Shown piece by piece: positions 15,499 to 21,708 of a DNA stretch of 24,512 nt. Origin of the DNA: Phycisphaerae bacterium (lineage in GTDB: Bacteria; Planctomycetota; Phycisphaerae; UBA1845; UTPLA1); contig JAFGQA010000439.1 in NCBI GenBank assembly GCA_016935885.1, positions 1-24,512 on the forward strand. Reading direction: 5' to 3'. The stretch's first letter is position 1. Each line of letters starts with the position of its first letter. The notes under the pieces were generated by a model. The model had not been told where the DNA came from, did not search any database, and was given only the letters and a program-made list of their open reading frames with translations. A program made the translations under genes and the position numbers.

Positions 15499-18210
15499 AT
15501 GGTCCATATCACTCTCAACGGCAACGCGTGCGAGGTAGAAGAAGGCACCACCATCCTCGCCGCCGCCGCCGCCAACGGGACATACATACCGTCCCTGTGC
15601 AGCCATCCGGGTCTCCCGCCTTTCAAGGACTTGCCGCTTGCCTCGCGGGTCTTTCGGGGCCAGACCTGCTACGTGAACGAGCCGTCGCCTGAAGATGATT
15701 CGGAGCGAGACGACAATCCCCAATCTCCAATCCCCAATCCCCAATCTCCAATCCCCAATCCCCAGTCGTCAAACGTCGATCCGCAACTGGAGGGCTGTGG
15801 CCTCTGTGTCGTCGAGGTTGAGGGGCTAGCCGATCCGGTTCGGGCCTGCCACACGCCGGTGACGGCCGGCATGGCGATCCAGACGGAGAGCGAGGCGCTC
15901 AAGGAACTGCGTCGCACGCATCTGATGGCGATCCTGGCCCGTCACCCTCACGCCTGTCTGACCTGCGCCCAGCGCGAAGGGTGCAGCCTCGAAGACTGTT
16001 CCTCCAACGTCCCGAAGGAAGAGCGCTGCTGCCCCCAGTTTCACAACTGCGAGCTGCGCAAGGTGGCCGAGTACGTGGGCGTGAAGGACGAGACGCCACG
16101 CTACCGGCCGGCGGGGCTGCCCGTCCTGGAGGACGAGCCCCTGTTCGCTCGCGATTTCAATCTGTGTATCGACTGCGCGAGGTGCGTGCGCGTGTGCAAC
16201 CAGGTTCGCGGCGTCGAGGCGCTCGGGCTCGTCCATTGCGACGGCCGCCTGGTCGTGGGCAGCGTCGCGCCGACGTTGGCGGAGTCGAGGTGCAAGTTCT
16301 GCGGGGCGTGCGTCGAAGTCTGTCCCACGGGATGCCTGACGGACAAGGTCTCGCAGACGGGCGACCGAGAGCGGTGGTTGCTGCCTTGTGTTCACACGTG
16401 CCCCGCCGGCGTGGACGTGCCGGGGTACATCCGGCGAATCGCCGCGGGCGACTTCCGGGGCGCGGCGGCGCTTGTTTGTGAGAGGCTGCCGCTGGCGAAC
16501 GTGCTGGGCCACATCTGTTTCCATGAATGCGAGTATGAATGCCGCAGGGGCCAGGTCGATGACCCGATCGCCATCTGCGCGTTGAAGAAGTTCGCGATGG
16601 CGGCCGGCGACGGCGTCATTCGAGGAGGCGCGGGCTTTGACCCGCGCGGAGCCCACAATGGTGCGGGGCCCCACCCACTTGAGAGGGCGACGCACGCCGT
16701 CGACACCGGTAAGAAAGTAGCAGTCGTCGGCGCCGGCCCGGCGGGGCTGGCGGCGGCCTACTTCTTGCGATTCAAGGGTCACCGCGTCACGGTTTTCGAG
16801 GCGGCGCAGTCGCCGGGCGGCATGCCGGCCCTTGCCATTCCAAAATACCGACTCCCCCAAGCCGTCTTGGAGAAGGACCTTGCCGCCATCCGGGACCTGG
16901 GCGTCGAGATAAGGACCGCTTGCCGCCTAGCGACGGGCGAGGCTATGGTCGATCTGTTGGACCAGGGTTTCGACGCCTTGCTCGTGGCCGTGGGCCTGCC
17001 CAACTCCAAGAGGATGCACGTCGAAGGAAGCCATCTGGACGGCGTGTTTTGGGGGCTCGAATTCCTGAGCGCGGTCAAGGCGGGGGCGACCTTCGATCTT
17101 GGCAAGGAGATTGTCGTCGTGGGCGGCGGGAACGTCGCCATCGACGTGGCGATGACGGCGCTCAGACTGGCATCGGGGCCACGGAAGGATTCACGGTCCA
17201 GCGCCGACACGGGTCAACAAGTTGACCCATGCCACCCCGGGCCACGGCCGAGCGTGCGGCTGTTCTGCCTGGAAGGCCGTGACGAGATGCCGGCGCACGC
17301 CCATGAGATTGCGAAGGCCGAGACCGAGGGCGTCGAAATCAACGTCAGTTGGGGGCCCGCCGCGATCATGGGTAGGGCTCACGCAGAGGCGCAGAGGCGC
17401 GGAGGGGGCGCTGACGGGGGCAGCGTGACAGGCGTGGAGTTCAGGCGCTGCGTGGCCGTGTTCGATGAACAACGGAACTTCGCCCCGACGTTCGACGAAC
17501 AGCAGAGGATGACGGCCGATGCCGATGCCGTGATTCTTGCCATCGGCCAGGCTCCGCCGGAGGATGTACCGGCCGAGAGAGACGGCATCTTTCTGGCGGG
17601 CGACATCACCGGGGGGCAGATGTCGGCTGTCCACGCGGTTGCTTCGGGGCGCGCGGCCGCTGAGCGCATCGACCAGTACCTGGGTGGCGACGGCGTCGTG
17701 TCACTTGAGCCCGATGATCGCGCGCCTCCAGAAGCCTGCATCGGGCGCGAAGAAGGATTCGCGCCGCGATCGCGTGTGCCGCCGCCCTGTGCTGCTCTGG
17801 AAGACCGCCGCCGTGATTTTCGCCAGATCGAGGGGATCTACACATCCGAGGACGCCGTGGCCGAGGCCAAGCGTTGCCTTCAATGCGATCTGCGGTTGAT
17901 GATCGCCCCACACGAACTTCCGCCGGAAAGGTGGCTGGAGCTCAACCACTCGAACGTGGATCAGGCGCCAGTCGCCGAGGGCGTGTTCGTCCTGGCCGAT
18001 GCCGACAAGAAGCCGAGCCTGATCAAGGGCACGGAGGACATCCGGGCGGGGCTTCTGGAGAAACTCGAGTCGCCAGGAGAGGCGCGCTTCTTTCAATGGG
18101 AAGAGGATCGCATGTACACGAAGCGCGAGAGCGAACTGATCCAGCAACACATGAAGCAGTACGGCGAGCTGCCCGGCGGCGGGGACGAGGAACTGGACGA
18201 CCTGTTTTGA
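15499..18210 (+). CDS. bzdV: FAD/iron-sulfur NAD(P)H:ferredoxin oxidoreductase, BzdV-like (GltD-type)
   Basis: A 903-aa electron-transfer protein. In order: a [2Fe-2S] domain (C34, C100, C103, C117), a NuoG-like His-Cys segment (HPHACLTC), two [4Fe-4S] motifs (C223/C226/C229/C233 and C265/C268/C271/C275), then a glutamate synthase small-subunit-like flavoprotein with PCVHTCPAGVDVPGYI, FAD loop VVGAGPAGLAAAY near 410, a second nucleotide loop VVVGGGNVAIDVA near 540 and AGDITGG near the FAD tail. It probably shuttles electrons between NAD(P)H and ferredoxin BzdM. It may instead act with Kor, as in the flavin-bearing 2-oxoglutarate:NADP+ oxidoreductase of Azoarcus evansii. The frame contains several repeat insertions (15715-15777, 16628-16647, 17208-17231, 17378-17405, 17744-17765) at loop positions, all without frameshift. 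The ATG at 15499 has no clear ribosome site. The protein ends in DDLF. Confidence 0.87.
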   Translation: MVHITLNGNACEVEEGTTILAAAAANGTYIPSLCSHPGLPPFKDLPLASRVFRGQTCYVNEPSPEDDSERDDNPQSPIPNPQSPIPNPQSSNVDPQLEGCGLCVVEVEGLADPVRACHTPVTAGMAIQTESEALKELRRTHLMAILARHPHACLTCAQREGCSLEDCSSNVPKEERCCPQFHNCELRKVAEYVGVKDETPRYRPAGLPVLEDEPLFARDFNLCIDCARCVRVCNQVRGVEALGLVHCDGRLVVGSVAPTLAESRCKFCGACVEVCPTGCLTDKVSQTGDRERWLLPCVHTCPAGVDVPGYIRRIAAGDFRGAAALVCERLPLANVLGHICFHECEYECRRGQVDDPIAICALKKFAMAAGDGVIRGGAGFDPRGAHNGAGPHPLERATHAVDTGKKVAVVGAGPAGLAAAYFLRFKGHRVTVFEAAQSPGGMPALAIPKYRLPQAVLEKDLAAIRDLGVEIRTACRLATGEAMVDLLDQGFDALLVAVGLPNSKRMHVEGSHLDGVFWGLEFLSAVKAGATFDLGKEIVVVGGGNVAIDVAMTALRLASGPRKDSRSSADTGQQVDPCHPGPRPSVRLFCLEGRDEMPAHAHEIAKAETEGVEINVSWGPAAIMGRAHAEAQRRGGGADGGSVTGVEFRRCVAVFDEQRNFAPTFDEQQRMTADADAVILAIGQAPPEDVPAERDGIFLAGDITGGQMSAVHAVASGRAAAERIDQYLGGDGVVSLEPDDRAPPEACIGREEGFAPRSRVPPPCAALEDRRRDFRQIEGIYTSEDAVAEAKRCLQCDLRLMIAPHELPPERWLELNHSNVDQAPVAEGVFVLADADKKPSLIKGTEDIRAGLLEKLESPGEARFFQWEEDRMYTKRESELIQQHMKQYGELPGGGDEELDDLF
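15715..15777 (-). repeat. In-frame heptad insertion in bzdV
   Basis: Nine 7-nt units (AATCCCC, AATCTCC, then AGTCGTC and AAACGTC) add exactly 63 nt, or 21 codons (residues 73-93, mostly NPQSPIP repeats). The array lies between the first and second cysteine ligands of the [2Fe-2S] domain, where the usual spacing of about ten residues is expanded to 65. Its orientation is the inverse of the arrays at 1 and 14907. Confidence 0.93.
16628..16647. repeat. Coding palindrome in bzdV (GCGCGGG stem)
   Basis: GCGCGGG at 16628-16634 pairs with CCCGCGC at 16641-16647 around CTTTGA. It lies in a stretch coding for a low-complexity linker (GGAGFDPRGAHNGAGPHP) just before the FAD loop, where GltD relatives normally have a short connection. 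I read it as a palindromic repeat captured in frame. Confidence 0.6.
17208..17231. repeat. Coding palindrome in bzdV (GGGTCAAC/GTTGACCC)
   Basis: GGGTCAAC at 17211-17218 and GTTGACCC at 17221-17228 form a near-perfect palindrome, followed by ATGCCACCCC, a tail like the GTGCCAC tails of the hairpins at 7691-7882. It encodes part of a ~24-residue extra loop (DTGQQVDPCHPGPRP) between the second nucleotide-binding fold and its next strand (SVRLFCLEGRDEMP). Confidence 0.7.
17378..17405 (+). repeat. Single family B arm inside bzdV
   Basis: CTCACGCAGAGGCGCAGAG followed by GCGCGGAGG matches the left arm of the intergenic hairpins, but no right arm follows. It is translated as [10 protein letters not shown] between two strands of the flavoprotein domain and keeps the frame. 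Confidence 0.88.
17744..17765. repeat. Coding hairpin in bzdV (GGCGCGAA/TTCGCGCC)
   Basis: An 8-bp perfect stem (17744-17751 with 17758-17765) around GAAGGA. It encodes IGREEGFAPRS in a poorly conserved linker between the FAD domain and the tail motif AEAKRCLQC. It may be a further captured palindrome or chance in GC-rich coding sequence. Confidence 0.5.
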
Positions 18211-18233
18211 TTGACGAGGCAAAGCAGCAGCAG

Positions 18234-18452
18234 ATGATCCTGATTGATGAACGATACTGCAAGGGATGCGGCATTTGCATCCGCTTCTGCGCCAAGCATG
18301 TTCTCGAGACCTCGAAGGAGGTGAACAGCCGCGGGTACTTCTCGCCTTGCGTCGTTGACCAAGGCGCGTGCACCCAATGCCGCCAGTGCGAGCTGTTTTG
18401 CCCCGACTTTGCGATCTTTATCACTGAGGAAGAAGAAGGTGGAAACGGATAG
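18234..18452 (+). CDS. korD: 2-oxoglutarate:ferredoxin oxidoreductase, delta (ferredoxin-like) subunit
   Basis: A 72-aa polyferredoxin with two complete [4Fe-4S] motifs, C9/C12/C15/C19 (CKGCGICIRFC) and C46/C49/C52/C56 (CTQCRQCELFCP). It carries electrons out of the Kor complex to external ferredoxin. ATG 18234 is used. A TTG at 18207, overlapping the bzdV stop, could add nine residues (IDEAKQQQ). It overlaps korA by 14 nt, so translation is probably coupled. Confidence 0.88.
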   Translation: MILIDERYCKGCGICIRFCAKHVLETSKEVNSRGYFSPCVVDQGACTQCRQCELFCPDFAIFITEEEEGGNG

Positions 18453-19575
18453 AGCCCGGCAATATGTGAGCAACCTTGCCGGCGACGTTCGCTTCGCCCT
18501 GGGAGACGAGGCAATCGCTTACGGCGCCTTGTTCGCGGGGTGCACGTTCTTCGGCGGCTATCCCATCACGCCTGCGTCCGAAGTGGCTGAGACGATGGCC
18601 CGTGAGCTGCCGAACGTGGGCGGCTATTACGTGCAGTTCGAGGACGAGATCGGGAGCATCGCGGCGGTAATCGGGGCGGCCCGAGCAGGCGCCAAGGCCA
18701 TGACCGCGACGTCGGGCCCGGGCTTCTCGCTCATGCAGGAGAACATCGGTTATGCCATCATGACGGAGACGCCGTGCGTGGTTGTGGACGTCCAACGATC
18801 GGGTCCCTCCACGGGCCAGGCCACGAAACCCGCGCAGGGCGACATCTTGCAGGCACGGTGGGGCACGCACGGCGACCACGAGATGATCGCCCTGGCGCCC
18901 AACTCGGTCCAGGAGTGCTTCGACCTGATGGTCGAGTGCTTCAACTTGTCTGAGCGCTACCGGCATCCCGTGATCTTCCTGGCGGACGGCGAGATCGGTC
19001 ACCTGCGGGAGAAGCTGGTTTTTCCCGATCTTGCGGGCCTGCGCCTGTTTCCTCGTGGCGGTGTCGATCCCGCCGACGAGCCCGGCCTAATCAGGCCCAT
19101 GCTGGAGTATGGGAAGGGCGAGGCCGTTCATATCACCGGGTCCACGCACAAGGAGACCGGCATGCGGGACGTGGTCTCGCAGGACGTGCACGAGGGACTG
19201 ATCACACGGCTGTGCGCCAAGATAGACCGGAACCGAAAGAACATCTGCCGCTACGAGGAGCGCTTCACAGACGACGCCGACACCGTTGTGGTGTGTTTCG
19301 GCGCCGCGTCGAGGCCAGCCCTCGGGGCCGTCGTGCGGGCGCGCCACGAGGGGCGGAAGGTAGGTTACCTCAGGCTGATCACGATCTGGCCCTTCTGCGG
19401 CGAGAAGCTGGCCGCGATGGGGAAACAGGTCAGGAGGATCTTCGTGCCGGAGATGAACCTGGGCCAGCTCGCCAGGGAGGTTGAGCGGTTTGTGAGCGTT
19501 CCGGTGGTGAGGGTGTCGAAGATCGGCGGCGTGCCGCATTCGGTGGAGGAGATCTACGAGGCTATCGTCGACTGA
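18439..19575 (+). CDS. korA: 2-oxoglutarate:ferredoxin oxidoreductase, alpha subunit
   Basis: A 378-aa alpha subunit of a four-subunit 2-oxoacid:ferredoxin oxidoreductase. The pyrimidine-binding fold shows GDEAIAYGALFAGCTFFGGYPITPASEVAE, QFEDEIGSIAAVIGAA and TATSGPGFSLMQENIGYA. VDVQRSGPSTGQATKPAQGD is typical of KorA-like rather than pyruvate enzymes, and a transketolase C-domain follows. The complex oxidises 2-oxoglutarate to succinyl-CoA and CO2 and reduces ferredoxin, the known electron source for benzoyl-CoA reductase in Thauera. Other 2-oxoacids cannot be excluded. The start is GTG 18439 with GAGG at 18426-18429; a GTG at 18466 is an alternative. Confidence 0.88.
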   Translation: METDRARQYVSNLAGDVRFALGDEAIAYGALFAGCTFFGGYPITPASEVAETMARELPNVGGYYVQFEDEIGSIAAVIGAARAGAKAMTATSGPGFSLMQENIGYAIMTETPCVVVDVQRSGPSTGQATKPAQGDILQARWGTHGDHEMIALAPNSVQECFDLMVECFNLSERYRHPVIFLADGEIGHLREKLVFPDLAGLRLFPRGGVDPADEPGLIRPMLEYGKGEAVHITGSTHKETGMRDVVSQDVHEGLITRLCAKIDRNRKNICRYEERFTDDADTVVVCFGAASRPALGAVVRARHEGRKVGYLRLITIWPFCGEKLAAMGKQVRRIFVPEMNLGQLAREVERFVSVPVVRVSKIGGVPHSVEEIYEAIVD

Positions 19576-19657
19576 GGGTCTGAGGACTTGAGGATTCAAG
19601 GATCTAAGGTCGCGGTGTGGCCGAGCAGCCAGCCGCTGCATGTGACGAGCAAGTGTG

Positions 19658-19675
19658 AGCCGCGAAAACGCGGCT
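19658..19675. repeat. Palindromic hairpin in the korA-korB gap
   Basis: AGCCGCG at 19658-19664 pairs with CGCGGCT at 19669-19675 around AAAA, flanked by AAGTGTG and TGCCG. The 136-nt gap holds no ORF of its own. The korB ribosome site AGGAGG is 20 nt downstream of the hairpin. There is no T-run, so termination is unlikely. Confidence 0.7.
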
Positions 19676-19711
19676 TGCCGTTTGGCGGATCAACAGGAGG
19701 ATTCGAGGATC

Positions 19712-20545
19712 ATGCAGCAACAGCACAGCCTGCTCAAGTACCTGCGTCAGGAGATCCTGCCCACCACGCATTGCCCCGGCTGTGGGTGCGGGCAGGTGCT
19801 CAATGCCTTTGTCAACGCGATTGACGACCTGGAGATCGACCCCAAGGACATGATCTCCGTGACGGGCATCGGCTGCTCCTCCTGGATCCCGAGCCCGTAT
19901 CTCAAGTGCGACACCCTGCACACGACGCACGGGCGGGCGGTCGCCTTCGCCACGGGCGTGAAGGTCATCCGGCCGCAGAGCCGCGTGGTGGTCATCGCGG
20001 GCGACGGTGATCTGGCGGGCATCGGCGGCAACCACCTGATCCACGCGGCCCGCCGAAACGTGGGGCTGGCCGTCTTCCTGGTCAACAACTACATCTACGG
20101 CATGACCGGCGGGCAAGTCTCGCCGACGACGCCCTTTGGCGCGGTCACCACGACCACGCCATACAGCAACGCCGAGTATCCCTTGAAGATCGCCGAACTC
20201 GTGGCCGCCGCCGGCGCCAACTACGTGGCCCGCTGGACCACCTACCACATTCGAAAGCTGATAGGCGCCATGAAGGAAGCCCTTCAAGCAGAGGGCTTTG
20301 CCCTGATCGAGATCATCTCCCAGTGCCCGGTCAGCTACGGCCGCCGCGTCGGCCTGCGGGACGGCGTGGCCTTTATGGAGTATTTCAAGGAGAACTCCGT
20401 GAGCGTGAAGAAGGCCGGCAGCATGAGCGAGGAGGAGCTGGAGGGTAAGATCGTCGTGGGCAGGTTGGTTCAGCGAGATCGAATCGAATTCACCGAGAGC
20501 CTGAAAAGGATTAACGAGAACTGTGGTGCCAAGGCATCGTGCTAG
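19712..20545 (+). CDS. korB: 2-oxoglutarate:ferredoxin oxidoreductase, beta (thiamine diphosphate) subunit
   Basis: A 277-aa beta subunit. HCPGCGCGQ begins the fold, GIGCSSWIPSP and HTTHGRAVAFATGVK follow, and the TPP-Mg site is GDGDLAGIGGNHLIHAARRN with the later NNYIYGMTGGQVSPTTP. The ATG at 19712 lies behind AGGAGG at 19695-19700. A frame open from 19655 would include part of the hairpin upstream and has no family support. The TAG stop at 20543-20545 overlaps the first base pair of the next repeat arm, so the element lies exactly at the gene end. Confidence 0.9.
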   Translation: MQQQHSLLKYLRQEILPTTHCPGCGCGQVLNAFVNAIDDLEIDPKDMISVTGIGCSSWIPSPYLKCDTLHTTHGRAVAFATGVKVIRPQSRVVVIAGDGDLAGIGGNHLIHAARRNVGLAVFLVNNYIYGMTGGQVSPTTPFGAVTTTTPYSNAEYPLKIAELVAAAGANYVARWTTYHIRKLIGAMKEALQAEGFALIEIISQCPVSYGRRVGLRDGVAFMEYFKENSVSVKKAGSMSEEELEGKIVVGRLVQRDRIEFTESLKRINENCGAKASC

Positions 20546-21012
20546 TTGTCAGTTGTCAGTTATCAGTTGTCAGTTTGGAAGAATAGCAGCTTGCAGGACT
20601 TCAGAGAGTTGAAGGTCTGGCACAGAAGTCACTCGCTCGTGCTTGACGTGTACCGAACGACGGCCGAGTTCCCACGAGAGGAGTTGTACGGATTGACCAG
20701 CCAAATGCGCCGGGCGGCTGTCTCCGTTCCAGCCAATATCGCCGAAGGATGTGGGCGGCGCGGTGGACTTGATCTCGCCCGACATCTTCAGATAGCGGCG
20801 GGCTCGGCCAGCGAGTTGGAGTATCTCTTCGTCCTGACCCACGATTTGAATCTGCTCAATCCCGACCAGAAGCAACACCTCATGAATGAGATAACCGAAG
20901 TCAAACGGATGCTCACCTCGCTGATTCAGAAAGTACGAAATCCCCGATGAGAAGATGAGAACCGAAATCTGACAACTGATAACTGACAACTGATAACCGA
21001 TAACTCATAACT
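20544..21012 (+). mobile_element. Putative inverted-repeat element carrying a second four-helix-bundle gene (AGTTGTC heptad arms)
   Basis: The left arm (20544-20576) is a tandem of AGTTGTC/AGTTATC heptads. The right arm (20966-20998, with extra units to 21012) has the complementary GACAACT/GATAACT heptads, and 30 of 33 positions match by hand alignment. The arms enclose a single four-helix-bundle ORF. The element separates korC from korDAB. It starts inside the korB stop codon and ends one base before the korC ribosome site GGGGAGG. The arm sequence differs from that of the element at 998-1466, but the 7-nt period and layout are the same. Confidence 0.65.
20591..20950 (+). CDS. Four-helix-bundle protein (S23/bacterial Avd-like family)
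   Basis: A 119-aa protein that opens with the usual QDFRELKVWHRSHSLVLDVY, followed by FPREELYGLTSQMRRAAVSV, PANIAEGCGRR and IAAGSASELEYLFVL, and ends in EVKRMLTSLIQKV. It belongs to the same broad family as the gene at 1068 but to a different subgroup; the sequences are clearly not recent copies of one another. Function is unknown, and related proteins bind nucleic acids or reverse transcriptase. The start is uncertain: TTG 20591 matches the family N-terminus, while TTG 20546 would translate the repeat arm (SVVSYQLSV). All candidates are non-ATG, suggesting weak translation. Confidence 0.8.
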   Translation: MQDFRELKVWHRSHSLVLDVYRTTAEFPREELYGLTSQMRRAAVSVPANIAEGCGRRGGLDLARHLQIAAGSASELEYLFVLTHDLNLLNPDQKQHLMNEITEVKRMLTSLIQKVRNPR

Positions 21013-21023
21013 GGGGAGGCAGA

Positions 21024-21578
21024 ATGAATATCCGACTCGCCGGTTTTGGCGGACAAGGCATCATCATGGCGGGTTATGCCCTCGGGCACGCCGGCGTGCT
21101 CGACGGTCGTAACGCCTTGCAGACCCAGTCCTACGGCAGCGAGTCGCGGGGCGGGGCCTGCAAGAGCGACGTGATCATCTCGGAAGGTGAAATCCTGGAA
21201 CTCGCGCCGTCGGCCTTGGATGCGCTGGTTGCCATGTCGCAGCCCGCCCTCGATCGGTTCGTGGCGAACCTGAAGCCGGACGGGATTCTGATCTACGACA
21301 GCGACCTGGTGAAGCCCGGCGATGCGCTTGCAAAGCCGGACGGCAGCGGGATACGCGCCTTCGGGCTGCCCGCCACGAACATCGCCCACCAGACGTTCGG
21401 TCGCGACGTGGTGGCCAACGTGATCATGCTGGGTTGCCTGGCCGCGCTGACCGGCGTGGTCAGCCACGATTCGCTCCGCAAGGCAATCTCACAGAGCGTT
21501 CCTGCCAAGACCGTGGATATGAATCTTGAGGCGTTCGAGGAGGGGTTCGGAAGCGGCGCCGGGGGGAAAGGGGAGTAG
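21024..21578 (+). CDS. korC: 2-oxoglutarate:ferredoxin oxidoreductase, gamma subunit
   Basis: A 184-aa gamma subunit with the family signature IRLAGFGGQGIIMAGYALGHAG, then QTQSYGSESRGGACKSDVIIS and YDSDLV. It completes KorDABC and probably helps to bind CoA. The ATG at 21024 has a strong ribosome site (GGGGAGG, 21013-21019) directly after the right repeat arm, so a stem formed by the repeat arms could change access to it. The last residues (GSGAGGKGE) are low complexity. The next 130 nt to the transporter hold no ORF; I see only GC-rich text with a repeated GGTCCGCA. Confidence 0.9.
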   Translation: MNIRLAGFGGQGIIMAGYALGHAGVLDGRNALQTQSYGSESRGGACKSDVIISEGEILELAPSALDALVAMSQPALDRFVANLKPDGILIYDSDLVKPGDALAKPDGSGIRAFGLPATNIAHQTFGRDVVANVIMLGCLAALTGVVSHDSLRKAISQSVPAKTVDMNLEAFEEGFGSGAGGKGE

Positions 21579-21708
21579 GCGTAAGTCGGGTCCGCAGGGC
21601 GCGGGTCAGGTCCGCAAACCCCAACGGCGCTTCGCAGGGAATGTCGGATCTTGGGACGCGACCTGCATCATCATAGCACTGCACCGTGCACGGCGGGGTG
21701 CTTCGTGA

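Noticed and set aside
84..21012. Target-site duplications around the repeat elements
   Set aside because: I compared the bases next to several arms (84/160, 2519/2978, 11600/11677, 13905/13988, 20543/21013) and found no convincing short direct repeats.
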